Assembly: GCF_001187535.1 (NCBI RefSeq)
Contig: NZ_LFIO01001733.1
Location: 225,344-289,343 of the forward strand
Reading direction: 5' to 3'
Source of the DNA: Rhizobium ecuadorense
GTDB lineage: Bacteria > Pseudomonadota > Alphaproteobacteria > Rhizobiales > Rhizobiaceae
DNA: 64,000 nt
Made by a program: the position numbers and the translations under genes. Position 1 is the stretch's first letter. Each line of letters begins with the position of its first letter. Below the pieces are notes generated by a model. That model was given only the letters and a program-made list of their open reading frames with translations. It made no database searches and was not told the origin of the DNA. Shown here piece by piece: positions 1 to 7,946 of the stretch.

Positions 1-245
1 GCAAGGTGGAATCGCGGCTGCGCCACATCAGGAAACTCGCGGCCGTGCTGACATATGGCGCGACGCCGTTTCGCGCCTTCGCGGCCGGCAACCCGCCGAA
101 GAAAATCGTCAAGCGTGTGCTGAGGGCGCAGATCAATCCGCTGCGGCCGGTCACCTTTCTTGCCCATTACGACATGAACAATTGCACGCCGGAAAGCCGG
201 GCCAGTTTTTTGGAGAAGGTGAAGACGGCGATGGAGCGGTTTTGA
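1..245 (+). CDS. NAD(P)H-dependent flavodoxin-fold oxidoreductase, C-terminal part
   Basis: The reading frame is open from the left edge of the window to a TGA at 243-245, so this is the last ~80 codons of a gene that starts outside. The tail, with LAHYDMNN followed by an amphipathic helix ending KTAMERF, resembles the C-terminus of small NAD(P)H:quinone or FMN oxidoreductases of the flavodoxin-like fold, which transfer two electrons to quinones in the cytoplasm. The FMN-binding N-terminal half is not visible, so the family call rests only on the tail. The next gene follows on the same strand after 38 bases. Confidence 0.55.
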   Translation, partial: KVESRLRHIRKLAAVLTYGATPFRAFAAGNPPKKIVKRVLRAQINPLRPVTFLAHYDMNNCTPESRASFLEKVKTAMERF

Positions 246-283
246 GAGCCCGCATCTTCCTCGCTGTACCCTAGGAAAGGCCT

Positions 284-673
284 ATGAAGATTTTCAATCC
301 CCCGTCTGTCCGCCGTCCATTCGGAAATTACAATCACGGGCTGCTGGTGCCGGCGGGCGCCTCGCTGCTCGTGACCTCCGGCCAGCTCGGCATCGGTCTC
401 GACGAGAAAGTGCCGGGGGATATCGGCGCGCAAGCAGAACTTTGCTTCGAGGCCATCAAGGCAATTCTCGCCGAGGCGGAAATGAGTTTTGCCGACGTCA
501 TCCGCATCTCAGGCTTTGTGACGAAGCGCGAGGATTTCCCCGCCTATATGGCCATGCGGGATCGCTATACACTCGATCCGAAGCCGGCCTCGACGCTGAT
601 CATCGTCAGCGGCTTCACCCGCCCCGAATTCCTCGTGGAAGTGGAAGTCACCGCCGCCAAACTGTTTTGCTGA
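284..673 (+). CDS. RidA/YjgF/UK114 family protein
   Basis: A 129-residue protein, the usual length for the RidA family of trimeric cytoplasmic proteins. Characterised members hydrolyse reactive enamine/imine intermediates released by PLP enzymes. Visible family features are the N-terminal FGNYNHG segment, the SGQLGI strand, the central FEAIKAIL helix and the C-terminal VEVEVTAAK strand. The Arg used by classic RidA for the substrate carboxylate (usually in a C-terminal RxxxE context) is not obvious; the motif here is RPEFLVEVE, so the exact substrate is open. AGGAAAGG lies just before the ATG. It follows the partial oxidoreductase by 38 bases and may share its transcript. Confidence 0.8.
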   Translation: MKIFNPPSVRRPFGNYNHGLLVPAGASLLVTSGQLGIGLDEKVPGDIGAQAELCFEAIKAILAEAEMSFADVIRISGFVTKREDFPAYMAMRDRYTLDPKPASTLIIVSGFTRPEFLVEVEVTAAKLFC

Positions 674-696
674 AGAGAGCCAGGGACGCGCCCTCG

Positions 697-1209
697 TCAG
701 CCGCCCTCTCCCCGGGATTCTCCCACCTCGCCGCCGGCATCATCGCCGATATCCTCCGCAAACTTCCGCATCAGCCGCACCAGCTCATTGAAGTCGTGCT
801 CGTCCCAGCGCTCGAAGATGGCGCGGCCGACCCTTTCGCGCGCCAGGTCGATGCGGTCGGTCATCGCCTTGCCTTTCGGGCTGATGACCGCCTCGCGCAC
901 GCGGCGGTCGGCGGCACTTCCGCGCCGCTCCACCAGATCGAGGCTTTCGAGCTTGGCGACCTGACGGCTGACGGTGGTGTAGTCGCGCCCGGCACGGTCG
1001 GCGAGCTCGACCACGCCGATCGGGCCGAGGCGTTCCACCGTGACCAGCAGCGGAAACAGCGCGCGATCGAGCGAAATCCCCGCCTCGCGCACCATCTGCT
1101 CGTCGCGCTGCGGACGGTTCATGACGCTGACGATCTCGATCAACGCCCCATGCAACTCGCGCAGCTTCTCCGACATATGTGTATTTTGCACATTTTTTCT
1201 TGACGCCAT
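697..1209 (-). CDS. MarR family transcriptional regulator
   Basis: A ~170-residue MarR protein, a dimeric winged-helix regulator that usually represses a neighbouring gene until a phenolic or related ligand binds. The winged helix is clear: VVELADRAGRDYTTVSRQ is the recognition region and RRGSAADRRVREAVIS is the wing. The start at 1209 (MASRKN) is chosen because GGAG sits seven bases upstream; later ATGs, including 1176, lack a ribosome site. It is divergent from the FAD monooxygenase beginning at about 1254, which it probably controls through the palindromes at 1177-1193 and 1225-1241. With the 1209 start, one palindrome lies inside the first codons, which would suit autorepression. Confidence 0.85.
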   Translation of the reverse strand: MASRKNVQNTHMSEKLRELHGALIEIVSVMNRPQRDEQMVREAGISLDRALFPLLVTVERLGPIGVVELADRAGRDYTTVSRQVAKLESLDLVERRGSAADRRVREAVISPKGKAMTDRIDLARERVGRAIFERWDEHDFNELVRLMRKFAEDIGDDAGGEVGESRGEGG

Positions 1210-1241
1210 ATCGATTCTCCAATTATGTGCATAATACACAT
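1177..1241. promoter_or_regulatory. Paired MarR-type operators
   Basis: Two 17-bp inverted repeats with identical arms, ATGTG-N7-CACAT, occur at 1177-1193 and 1225-1241, 48 bp centre to centre. They flank the divergent promoter region of the MarR gene and the FAD monooxygenase. Size, symmetry and position fit MarR operators; regulator identity is inferred from adjacency. Confidence 0.7.
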
Positions 1242-1253
1242 ATGGAGATGACG

Positions 1254-2756
1254 ATGACACAGAATTCTGCAGTCGACGTGCTGATATCAGGAGCTGGTGC
1301 TGCCGGCCTGACGCTGGCGATCGAGCTGGCGCGGCGCGGCGTCAGCTTTCGCCTGATCGAGAAATTGAACGACCCGTTCCGCGGATCGCGCGGCAAGGGC
1401 ATCCAACCAAGAACGCAGGAGGTCTTCGAGGATCTCGGCATCCTCGACCGGATCGTCGCGCTCGGCGGCGCCTATCCCCGGCAGCGGGAATATCGCGACG
1501 ATGGAAGCGTCAGTGAATCCGACGCCGTCCTGCGCGCGGAGCCGACGCCCGCCGAACCCTACCATTTTCCGCTGATGGTGCCGCAGTTCCTGACCGAGGG
1601 CGTGATGCGCGAGCGTCTGCTCGAACTCGGGCACCGCCCGGATTTCGGATGTGAACTCATCGGCTTCGAGCAGGACGATACGGGCGTGACGGCGCGGCTG
1701 CAGGGCCCGTCCGGTGAAGAAACCGTCCGCGTGCGCTGGCTCGTCGGCGCCGATGGCGGCCGCAGCTTCGTGCGCCACGCGCTTGATATCGGCTTTCCCG
1801 GCAAGACGCTCGGCGTGCGCGCCATCGTCGCCGATGTCATGCTGACGGGTCTGGATCGCGACGCCTGGCATCGTTTCGGCGAAGGCGACATGCGGCGGCA
1901 GATCGGGCTATGCCCACTCGCAGGAACGGAACTGTTCCAGATCCAGGGACCGATCCCGCTCGAAGGCGAGTTCGATCTTTCCGCGGCGGGTCTGACCGAG
2001 TTGGTGGCGGAGCGCACCGGCCGCGACGATATTCACGTCCGATCGGTTTCCTGGGCATCGGCCTTCCACATGAACGCCCGGCTTGCCGATCGCTACCGGC
2101 TCGGCCGCGTCTTCCTGGTCGGCGATGCCGCTCACACGCATCCGCCGACCGGCGGCCAGGGTCTCAATACCAGCGTCCAGGACGCCTATAATCTCGGATG
2201 GAAGCTGGCGGCCGTCGCCGGCGGCGCGCCGGATGCGTTGCTCGACAGCTATGAGGAAGAGCGCCGCCCGATCGCAGCGGCAATGCTCGGTCTTGCCACC
2301 GGTCTTCTCGATGCTCTGAAGCGCGGCGATTTCAGGCGCGGCCGCGAGGTCCATCAGCTCGATATCGGCTATACCGAGTCTTCCCTCGCTCTGGGAAAGC
2401 CGGAGCGGCGCAGCGGCCTGCTGGCCGGCGACCGTGCGCCCGATGCGCCGCTGACCGGTGCAGCCGGCCAGCCGAGGCGTCTGTTCGACCTGTTCAAGGG
2501 CGCTCACTGGACGCTGCTCGGCTATGAGGTCGGGCAAGTCACCGTGCCGCCACGCTTGGGGCTGCACATCCACAGGATTTGCCAAGGCGGCGACGTCATC
2601 GATAAAGGCGGGCATTTCCGCGAGGCCTATGGCCTGGCCCCAGGCGATTGGATGCTGGTGCGCCCGGATGGTTATGTCGGCGCCATCGTCGCCTCGGCTG
2701 AGGCCTGGGCGCTGGAAGACTATCTGGCACATGTCGGTTTCGAACATGATGTCTGA
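1254..2756 (+). CDS. FAD-dependent aromatic-ring monooxygenase (FAD_binding_3 family)
   Basis: A ~500-residue group A flavoprotein monooxygenase of the PheA/TfdB type, expected to hydroxylate a phenolic substrate with NAD(P)H and O2. The N-terminal GAGAAGLTLAIELARRG is the dinucleotide fold, WLVGADGGRS is the central DG motif, and FLVGDAAHTHPPTGGQG is the second FAD/NAD(P)H motif; a thioredoxin-like C-terminal domain follows. Three in-frame ATGs occur at 1242, 1248 and 1254; 1254 is preferred because GGAG stands six bases before it. It is divergent from the MarR gene with shared palindromes, so substrate-induced derepression is likely. The substrate cannot be read from sequence. Confidence 0.85.
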   Translation: MTQNSAVDVLISGAGAAGLTLAIELARRGVSFRLIEKLNDPFRGSRGKGIQPRTQEVFEDLGILDRIVALGGAYPRQREYRDDGSVSESDAVLRAEPTPAEPYHFPLMVPQFLTEGVMRERLLELGHRPDFGCELIGFEQDDTGVTARLQGPSGEETVRVRWLVGADGGRSFVRHALDIGFPGKTLGVRAIVADVMLTGLDRDAWHRFGEGDMRRQIGLCPLAGTELFQIQGPIPLEGEFDLSAAGLTELVAERTGRDDIHVRSVSWASAFHMNARLADRYRLGRVFLVGDAAHTHPPTGGQGLNTSVQDAYNLGWKLAAVAGGAPDALLDSYEEERRPIAAAMLGLATGLLDALKRGDFRRGREVHQLDIGYTESSLALGKPERRSGLLAGDRAPDAPLTGAAGQPRRLFDLFKGAHWTLLGYEVGQVTVPPRLGLHIHRICQGGDVIDKGGHFREAYGLAPGDWMLVRPDGYVGAIVASAEAWALEDYLAHVGFEHDV

Positions 2757-2860
2757 GCGCCGGCCGGGGGAAAAGCCTCCATAAAGGATGCCCTTCAAAA
2801 CGCCTGGCCATCGCCCTTCTGCGCGGCTTGCTGAGGTCGACGCGCGCGGCGCGCGATCTC

Positions 2861-3158
2861 TCAATCCTGCCTCGGCTGCGCGACCAGATAAGAGCGAAAC
2901 ATAATCGTCAGCTGCTTTTCGGCCTCGTGAGCATCGGCGGCGGACAGAACGCGGTGGCAGAAGGGCGGAACCGTTCCGTAAAGCGCTGCCGTCAGCGTTT
3001 GCGCCAGCAGGCCCGGATCGGCGAAACGGCCATCCTCTGTGGATAGCATCGCCTCGATGGCGCTTGCGCTTCGCCGGGTCGCGGCCTCGATCAACGCGCG
3101 GGCGTCCAGTTCCATGGCGATGGGATAGAGGGCCGGAGAGACCTCGGCGCGCGAGCGA
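2861..3158 (-). pseudogene. TetR family regulator, C-terminal remnant
   Basis: The minus-strand frame encodes a ligand-domain tail (ELDARALIEAATRRSAS, then FADPGLLAQTLTAALYG) typical of TetR regulators and ending at 2861. Reading upstream, the frame remains TetR-like (YRSRAEVSPALYPIAM) up to about 3158 and then abruptly becomes antisense to an SDR gene. The N-terminal helix-turn-helix and the start codon are missing, so no DNA-binding regulator can be made. An internal ATG at 3115 exists but has no family support as a start. Confidence 0.75.
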
Positions 3159-3649
3159 TATCTCCAGAATCGCTGATATCGACGCGCTTCGCGACCATAT
3201 CGAGAAAAAGCACGGTCGCGTCGACATCATCTTTGCGAATGCCGGCGGAGCGAAGCCAAACCTGCTCGAATACATGTCGGAGGAAGAATTCGATTTCTCG
3301 ATCGCCAACACCGCTGAGCAGACAAGGCCGCCCCTATGTCAGCGTCTACTCAGCGGGGAAAGCGGCCATTCGCTCGCTGGCACGCTCGCTTACCGTGGAA
3401 CTGAGCGAGAAAGGGATTCGCGTGAATGCCATGGCTCCCGGCTACATCGATACGGATCAGGCGCGCAAAGCCGGCGTGAACGAGGAGATGATCGAACAGA
3501 CGAAGGTGCAGGTGCACGGCCAAATCCCCATGCACCGCAGCGGCACTGTCGATGAGATCGCCAAATCAGTCCTTTTCCTCGCCTCCGACGACTCGGCCTA
3601 CATCACAGGCTCGGAATTGTGCGTCGACGGTGGCTGGGCGCAGATCTGA
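3158..3649 (+). pseudogene. Short-chain dehydrogenase/reductase remnant
   Basis: Two frames carry consecutive pieces of a classical SDR. The first (3160-3317) has the middle Rossmann section with DIIFANAGG, the NAG motif. After a break the other frame (about 3320-3649) has the catalytic YSAGK (YxxxK), then IRVNAMAPGYI and a normal C-terminus with GSELCVDGGW. The N-terminal glycine-rich cofactor motif is absent, and roughly 35-40 residues including the catalytic Ser region are missing at the frame break. The gene is therefore damaged twice. It abuts the truncated tetR head-to-head, suggesting a formerly divergent regulator/target pair. Confidence 0.8.
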
Positions 3650-3718
3650 CGGCGCTTCGGCGCGCTCTTTGCGAGGCGCGTCCGCAAAAGACGCGCGGCT
3701 GCGCGAGGCTCTGTTGTG

Positions 3719-4000
3719 TCAGAGGGCGTCGCGTTTGTATCGCGGCGTCCAGCCTCGGGTCATCCCGCGGCTCATCGCCCCCTCCGCCAGCGCCAGCTGC
3801 TGGCGGAGATGTTTACAATCGTCGAGCAGCGAGCGGATCGCCGCCTTGGCATTGTCGTCATGCCAGGCCAGCACGGCTTCGACTTCCCAGGCAGGATCGG
3901 GCCAAGCAGCATCGGGCGACGCAGCATCAGGCAAGGCAGCACTGGGCAAGGCCGGATCGGGCCACATGGGATCGGGTTCCAGGATCTTTGCCGGCTGCAT
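3719..4000 (-). CDS. Hypothetical protein with Pro/Ala/Asp repeats
   Basis: A 93-residue protein of unknown function. The first half is a low-complexity run built on PDPA/LPDAA/SPDAA units, matching ~15-bp imperfect tandem DNA repeats at about 3895-3975. The second half is ordinary: a helical LLDDCKHLRQQLALAE segment followed by a basic tail (SRGMTRGWTPRYKRDAL). Its ATG at 4000 overlaps the stop of the upstream 56-residue gene, so the two are probably coupled. The repeat-free C-terminal half is probably the conserved part. Confidence 0.55.
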   Translation of the reverse strand: MQPAKILEPDPMWPDPALPSAALPDAASPDAAWPDPAWEVEAVLAWHDDNAKAAIRSLLDDCKHLRQQLALAEGAMSRGMTRGWTPRYKRDAL

Positions 4001-4170
4001 CAGTTCAGTGCCAATGGCAATTGAACCGGACGCGGCAAAGGTGGCAGCGGCCGGCTGAGTTCGACCTTTCTCTGCCAGGCGGCGCGTCGCAGCTGATCGC
4101 GCTCACGCGCCGCACGCGACGCTTCGACAAGGGCTAGGGCGTTGGCGATCACTTGTTCCGTATGTGTCAT
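4000..4170 (-). CDS. Small hypothetical protein
   Basis: A 56-residue protein starting MTHTEQ. The ATG at 4170 is chosen because GGAG lies six bases upstream. The N-terminal two thirds form an amphipathic, Arg- and Ala-rich helix (ALALVEASRAARERDQLRR) and the tail is proline-rich. No known domain. Its last codons overlap the downstream gene by four bases, indicating a two-gene unit. Confidence 0.5.
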   Translation of the reverse strand: MTHTEQVIANALALVEASRAARERDQLRRAAWQRKVELSRPLPPLPRPVQLPLALN

Positions 4171-4268
4171 GACCATCTCCAATGTTCCTGTTTTGTTCTA
4201 AATTAAACCTCATCCCGAAAAAGTCAAGTCGGGGGGCTGGTGTTCAGGACGGTGGATCAGATGGATGT

Positions 4269-4526
4269 TCAGTCGGCAGCTTCGATGACGGCGATGCCGG
4301 CTTCCTGCGCAGCTCTGATAAAGGATGCGCGCACCTCTTCCGGCGGCAGATCGCCGATGATCGCATCCAGGCATGACTTCACGGCTTCGAAATAGTCTTC
4401 GCCGTCATCGACCGGCCAATCGCGCAGCAGCGTGCGCGCGGCGTCCCACACAGAGTTAATAACGGCATAATGGCCGAGCCCCACTGAGGCCAAGCCGACC
4501 GGTCTAAAATTTGCCGTCTGTCTCAC
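4269..4526 (-). CDS. DUF982 family protein
   Basis: An 85-residue protein of the DUF982 type, small cytoplasmic proteins found in multiple copies in rhizobia and without known function. Recognisable features are the VWDAARTLLRDWP block and the acidic YFEAVKSCLDAIIGDLPPEEVRASF helix pair. It begins with GTG, overlapping the TGA of the upstream frame (GTGA), so translation may be coupled. A second member lies at 5899-6192. Confidence 0.7.
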   Translation of the reverse strand: MRQTANFRPVGLASVGLGHYAVINSVWDAARTLLRDWPVDDGEDYFEAVKSCLDAIIGDLPPEEVRASFIRAAQEAGIAVIEAAD

Positions 4527-4747
4527 TTTACTACAGCTTTTCCAATTTCCGTGAGCTTACGAGTTAACGATGCAATTTGCGTGCCGTTGGCGGGGCCGGG
4601 AACCGACAGGCTCCTTCGCCCCTCCAGCCAGGCGCTTTGAGCACATGCAACGCTTAAAGCGTCCCGATCGGCCCCGAGAAACCCGCGCTCAGTTACCAAA
4701 CGACAGATTATGGTAAATATCAGGCTTCGCCCTCCTGTCCTACTCAT
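4523..4747 (-). CDS. Doubtful small ORF upstream of the DUF982 gene
   Basis: A 74-codon frame whose stop overlaps the GTG start of the DUF982 gene. No family is recognised and the ribosome site is weak (AAGG about 11 bases upstream). The composition is unremarkable. The overlap is the only argument that it is translated; it may instead be leader sequence. Confidence 0.25.
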   Translation of the reverse strand: MSRTGGRSLIFTIICRLVTERGFLGADRDALSVACAQSAWLEGRRSLSVPGPANGTQIASLTRKLTEIGKAVVK

Positions 4748-4915
4748 TAAAATCCGGCCTTTTCCTAGTATTCTATAGAATTTACATCAACGCATCGAAT
4801 TTTCTGGAAGCAACAGCCTGAATATTCATTCTTTGATTGTGCCAAAGGTGGACGCGGAAGCATCCAGACCGTACAGTGTCATTCCTTGCACGCGGCGGTT
4901 CTGGAAGGATGCGCG

Positions 4916-5743
4916 ATGCCTATCTTCATGGACCGGCACTTTCTCGAGGGAACGTCGGCGGCCGACGTTGCCCGGGCGCATCGCATGGATCTCGACATTC
5001 AGGATCGCTACGGCGTCAAGTTCCTCACCTATTGGTTCGACCAGCGGCGCGGGACGGCCTTCTGCCTCATCGATGCTCCCGACGTGGAAACCGCACAATG
5101 TGTGCATCGCGAGGCGCATGGCTTCGTCGCCGGCGAGGTGGTCGAGGTGGCTTTGTCAGCGGTCGAGGCTTTTCTCGGCCGAATTCATGACCCCGAGCCG
5201 GTGCCTGGCCAATCCTCGGCCGATGTGGATCCTGGCCACCGGGCAATTCTCTTTACCGATATCGTCGGCTCGACCGAGATGACGGCGCGGCTCGGCGATC
5301 GCATCGGGGCCGAAATGGTAAGAGCCCATGACGCGATCGTGCGCCGATGCCTCGGCCAAAATTCCGGCCGCGAAGTGAAGCACACCGGCGACGGCATCAT
5401 GGCGGCCTTTTCCTCGACAACGGCCGCCGTCGAATGCGCCATAGCGATCCAGAAGGAATTCCAGCTTTACAACGGCGGCAACACCGAGCCGATCCATATC
5501 CGCATCGGGCTGGATTGCGGCGAGCCGGTCGAGGACAGCAACGACCTGTTCGGCTCGACCGTCCAGCTCGCCGCACGGCTCTGTGCGGTCGCGTCCAGCG
5601 ACCAGATCCTCGTCTCGGAGAATATCTTTCGGGAATATGGCGCCGCCGATCTCTTCGGTCACGCCTCGCGCCGACGGCTCAAGGGCTTTTCGAAGCCGAT
5701 GATGGTCTTCCGGTGCGACTGGGCGAATGGCGGGCTTGCTTGA
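4916..5743 (+). CDS. DUF4242 domain fused to a class III adenylate/guanylate cyclase
   Basis: A 275-residue soluble protein in two parts. Residues ~1-85 form a DUF4242 ferredoxin-like domain (PIFMDRHFLEG, then the VKFLTYW strand and CLIDAPDVETA), a fold with nickel-binding relatives. Residues ~105-270 are a class III nucleotide cyclase: ILFTDIVGST provides a metal Asp, VKHTGDG the substrate-contact and metal region, and LFGSTVQLAARL the transition-state region. The usual Asn of VNxAAR is Gln here, though the Arg is kept. It probably makes cAMP, possibly with input from the small domain. The start at 4916 follows GAAGGAT. A terminator follows at 5851-5884. Confidence 0.8.
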   Translation: MPIFMDRHFLEGTSAADVARAHRMDLDIQDRYGVKFLTYWFDQRRGTAFCLIDAPDVETAQCVHREAHGFVAGEVVEVALSAVEAFLGRIHDPEPVPGQSSADVDPGHRAILFTDIVGSTEMTARLGDRIGAEMVRAHDAIVRRCLGQNSGREVKHTGDGIMAAFSSTTAAVECAIAIQKEFQLYNGGNTEPIHIRIGLDCGEPVEDSNDLFGSTVQLAARLCAVASSDQILVSENIFREYGAADLFGHASRRRLKGFSKPMMVFRCDWANGGLA

Positions 5744-5850
5744 GGTTCCGCCAAGATTCCCCGGGGTCACCTCCGCCTCATGCAGATGTCTGTCGTCCCG
5801 CTTTTTTGGCAAGGAAATAGACGTCCGGCAGGCAGCCGCCATCAAAACCA

Positions 5851-5884
5851 AAACGCGCCGCACGTGATGTGCCGGCGCGTTTTT
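5851..5884. terminator. Bidirectional hairpin terminator
   Basis: An inverted repeat with arms AACGCGCCGCAC and GTGCCGGCGCGTT (one bulge) is followed by TTTT on the plus strand and preceded by A residues serving the minus strand. It lies between the convergent cyclase and DUF982 genes and can end both transcripts. Confidence 0.75.
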
Positions 5885-5898
5885 GTTCATTCTGCCAA

Positions 5899-6192
5899 TC
5901 AGGCATTGCCGATATTTCGATCGCCCATCAGCTGCTCGAATTTGGGGGCGCCCTCGACCTTGGCAAGCACGCCCGACATCTTCAGAAAACGCCGGAAATT
6001 CTCGCGCGCAGCGCTCAGCGGGAAACGCCCGCTGGCGGTGTCTCTGCACGCCTTCAACAGCGTGTCATATGCCAGACCTCGTTTGTCCTCCGGCCATTCA
6101 TCCAGAAAATCGAAGATTTCATCGAGACAGGTGATCTCAGCGATGAAATGTTGACGATGAAGCAAAACCGGATCGAACCGAGTTTCCGTCAT
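5899..6192 (-). CDS. DUF982 family protein
   Basis: A 97-residue protein resembling DUF982: a Cys-containing strand (FIAEITCLDEIFDFLDEWP), a long helix (RGLAYDTLLKACRDTASGRFPLSAARENF) and a short variable tail. Function unknown. It converges on the cyclase gene across the shared terminator. The 5' flank is AT-rich, fitting a promoter there. Confidence 0.65.
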   Translation of the reverse strand: MTETRFDPVLLHRQHFIAEITCLDEIFDFLDEWPEDKRGLAYDTLLKACRDTASGRFPLSAARENFRRFLKMSGVLAKVEGAPKFEQLMGDRNIGNA

Positions 6193-6500
6193 AGTATCCT
6201 CCCATTTATATTACTTTTTTATGGCATAATATTACTGAAAAACCTTGATTCATTCAAGACAAAATCGGCCACCCCTACCCAAAAGCATCCGCAACTACTT
6301 CCATAACGGCAGAATAGCTCGATGAGATTATCTTGAGTGAATTGATCAGCGATCAAGGTTCAAACGCACACGCCCAAGGTTAACTGATCCCTCGCACACG
6401 TGTTCAGCCAAGCGTGATCAAGCGCGCCGGAAGTTTTCGTGTAGGCTCGTGACGGCGTGGTAGATTGTGACCAAGATCAACTCCGCAGGGGAGAGCCTAG
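6193..6500. other. Intergenic region
   Basis: About 300 bases between two divergent small genes. The left part is AT-rich and probably holds the promoter of the DUF982 gene. No coding frame, repeat or RNA structure was recognised. Confidence 0.5.
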
Positions 6501-6683
6501 ATGAACCGATTTCTCACATTTATCGCTGCCGGGGCGCTGCTCGGCGCGTCCGCGATCAGCTCATCCTGCACCACGCCTGGCAAGCCCGATCGCGAAGATT
6601 TTCAGTACCAGCGGGATACATCGATCAACCCGGCCTGCGCGGGGGGCTTCAGGCCCGGCAACGCACGCTCGTGCAGTTATTGA
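6501..6683 (+). CDS. Small secreted or lipoprotein-like protein
   Basis: A 60-residue protein with an N-terminal signal (MNRFLTFIAAGALLGASAI) followed by SSSC, an imperfect lipobox. The mature part is polar and has two more cysteines (NPACAGGF and the near-terminal RSCSY) that could form a disulfide. GGGGAG precedes the ATG. Function unknown; envelope location is inferred from the signal. Confidence 0.55.
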   Translation: MNRFLTFIAAGALLGASAISSSCTTPGKPDREDFQYQRDTSINPACAGGFRPGNARSCSY

Positions 6684-6868
6684 AGGTGCGAGCGGCCGAC
6701 ATGGGTGCGGAGCATCGCCGCGATTGCCCCAGGGAGCAGCCGCGGTATGACTGCGTCGCGAGAGGAAGCGCGTTACAGCAATAGGAGTGGTTAGGGAACC
6801 GCAAGCTCGCCCCGCAGTTAAGTCAACGGGTCACGGTTGGCTCAATTCAAACAGGAGAACGGTTCCCA

Positions 6869-6943
6869 ATGAACAATTTGATCTGGCTTGTCGGCGCTGT
6901 CGTCATCGTGCTCGCGATTTTGAGCTTCTTTGGCTTTCGCTGA
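6869..6943 (+). CDS. 24-residue single-span membrane peptide
   Basis: A very short gene encoding MNNLIWLVGAVVIV followed by LAILSFFGFR and TGA. Nearly the whole peptide is one hydrophobic helix with a basic C-terminus, like small membrane proteins that annotation pipelines often miss. AGGAGAAC stands about ten bases before the ATG. No partner gene is evident. Confidence 0.6.
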   Translation: MNNLIWLVGAVVIVLAILSFFGFR

Positions 6944-7214
6944 TTGATGTAAATTGTGGCGATGGGCCCTCTCTCCACGCCGATCGGATGGAGATGAGAC
7001 CCTCTGACGCCGATCTTCGGAGCGACTTGTCTCTGTCGGCTTTGGCGGGCCGAACGCTGTTTGCGCGTGTTGTCCGCTGAGCGTCGAACCGCGCTCCATT
7101 GCCGTTTCGTCAATAATCCACCGAATGACGCTCGGATAGGCTACATCACCCCCCTCGACTTCCTTTACAGTCAAGCGTTTCGGCCTACCCCGGGGCCGGT
7201 CGCGAGGGAATTCG

Positions 7215-7946
7215 ATGGAACGTCTTGGCGTGCATAAAGCGACTGAATCCAGGAAGCGGGCTGCAGAAGCCGATCACTCCGGTTCTGCCCGGGATGTTTC
7301 AGTTGTCAAAGTCGGCGACTGCCTGCTGGGGTACAAGGCGGCGCAGCGTCGTGCGCGAGGCGGCCACTGGAACCATTTCCGCGGCCGGATGCGCGAGATC
7401 GAAAAATTGATCCGGCATCGCCATGGCGACATCGTACCCGAGGCGGACGACGCATTGATCTATGTCGAGGTGATCGCCAGCCTCGCCCTTGTCGAATTCG
7501 GACAAGACTTCGTCGACGTGGTTCTCGGCTGGGCGGCGCGATGGCTTCCCTGGGCTGGGAAAGCCGACGTGGAGGAGATCATCTACGAGCGGACGAAGGT
7601 GCGTTTTTCCGCCTTGTCGGCCGACGCGCTCGGCCATGCGCTGCATGTGAGCTACGCCGAACGGTGCGCCCTCGATATCCGCACGATCGGCGCCTTCGAT
7701 GTGCCGAAGGCGAAAAGAGCAAGGCTTCAAAAGGAAAAGCGGCGCCAGCGCAACCGAAGCCGGAAAGAGGAGCAACGCCGCGCCGCCGGCGCGCTTCCCA
7801 GAGCCGACTATCTCGCCAATTCCTTCAGCCAGGCCCGCCCCTGGGACGCTTTCGGCATCAGCCGCCGGACATGGGAGCGCCGCGGCAAACCCATGCCGGG
7901 GGCCGAGGCGATATCGGATTGCGGTTCGATGCCGCTGGCCGCTTAG
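7215..7946 (+). CDS. Hypothetical protein with C-terminal helix-turn-helix-like segment
   Basis: A 243-residue protein with no enzymatic motif. The middle is acidic and helical (DIVPEADDALIYVEVIASL). The region KAKRARLQKEKRRQRNRSRKE is strongly basic, and the end has AFGISRRTWERRGKP, which looks like a recognition helix. Proteins of this build occur on mobile elements, so it may be a relic of an older insertion. AGGGAA precedes the ATG. Its stop overlaps the convergent monooxygenase remnant by four bases. Confidence 0.5.
   Translation: MERLGVHKATESRKRAAEADHSGSARDVSVVKVGDCLLGYKAAQRRARGGHWNHFRGRMREIEKLIRHRHGDIVPEADDALIYVEVIASLALVEFGQDFVDVVLGWAARWLPWAGKADVEEIIYERTKVRFSALSADALGHALHVSYAERCALDIRTIGAFDVPKAKRARLQKEKRRQRNRSRKEEQRRAAGALPRADYLANSFSQARPWDAFGISRRTWERRGKPMPGAEAISDCGSMPLAA

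Noticed and set aside
1908..3311. A 467-codon minus-strand frame through the first monooxygenase
   Set aside because: It lies antisense to a gene with clear FAD motifs and only overlaps the tetR remnant in another frame; no family features.
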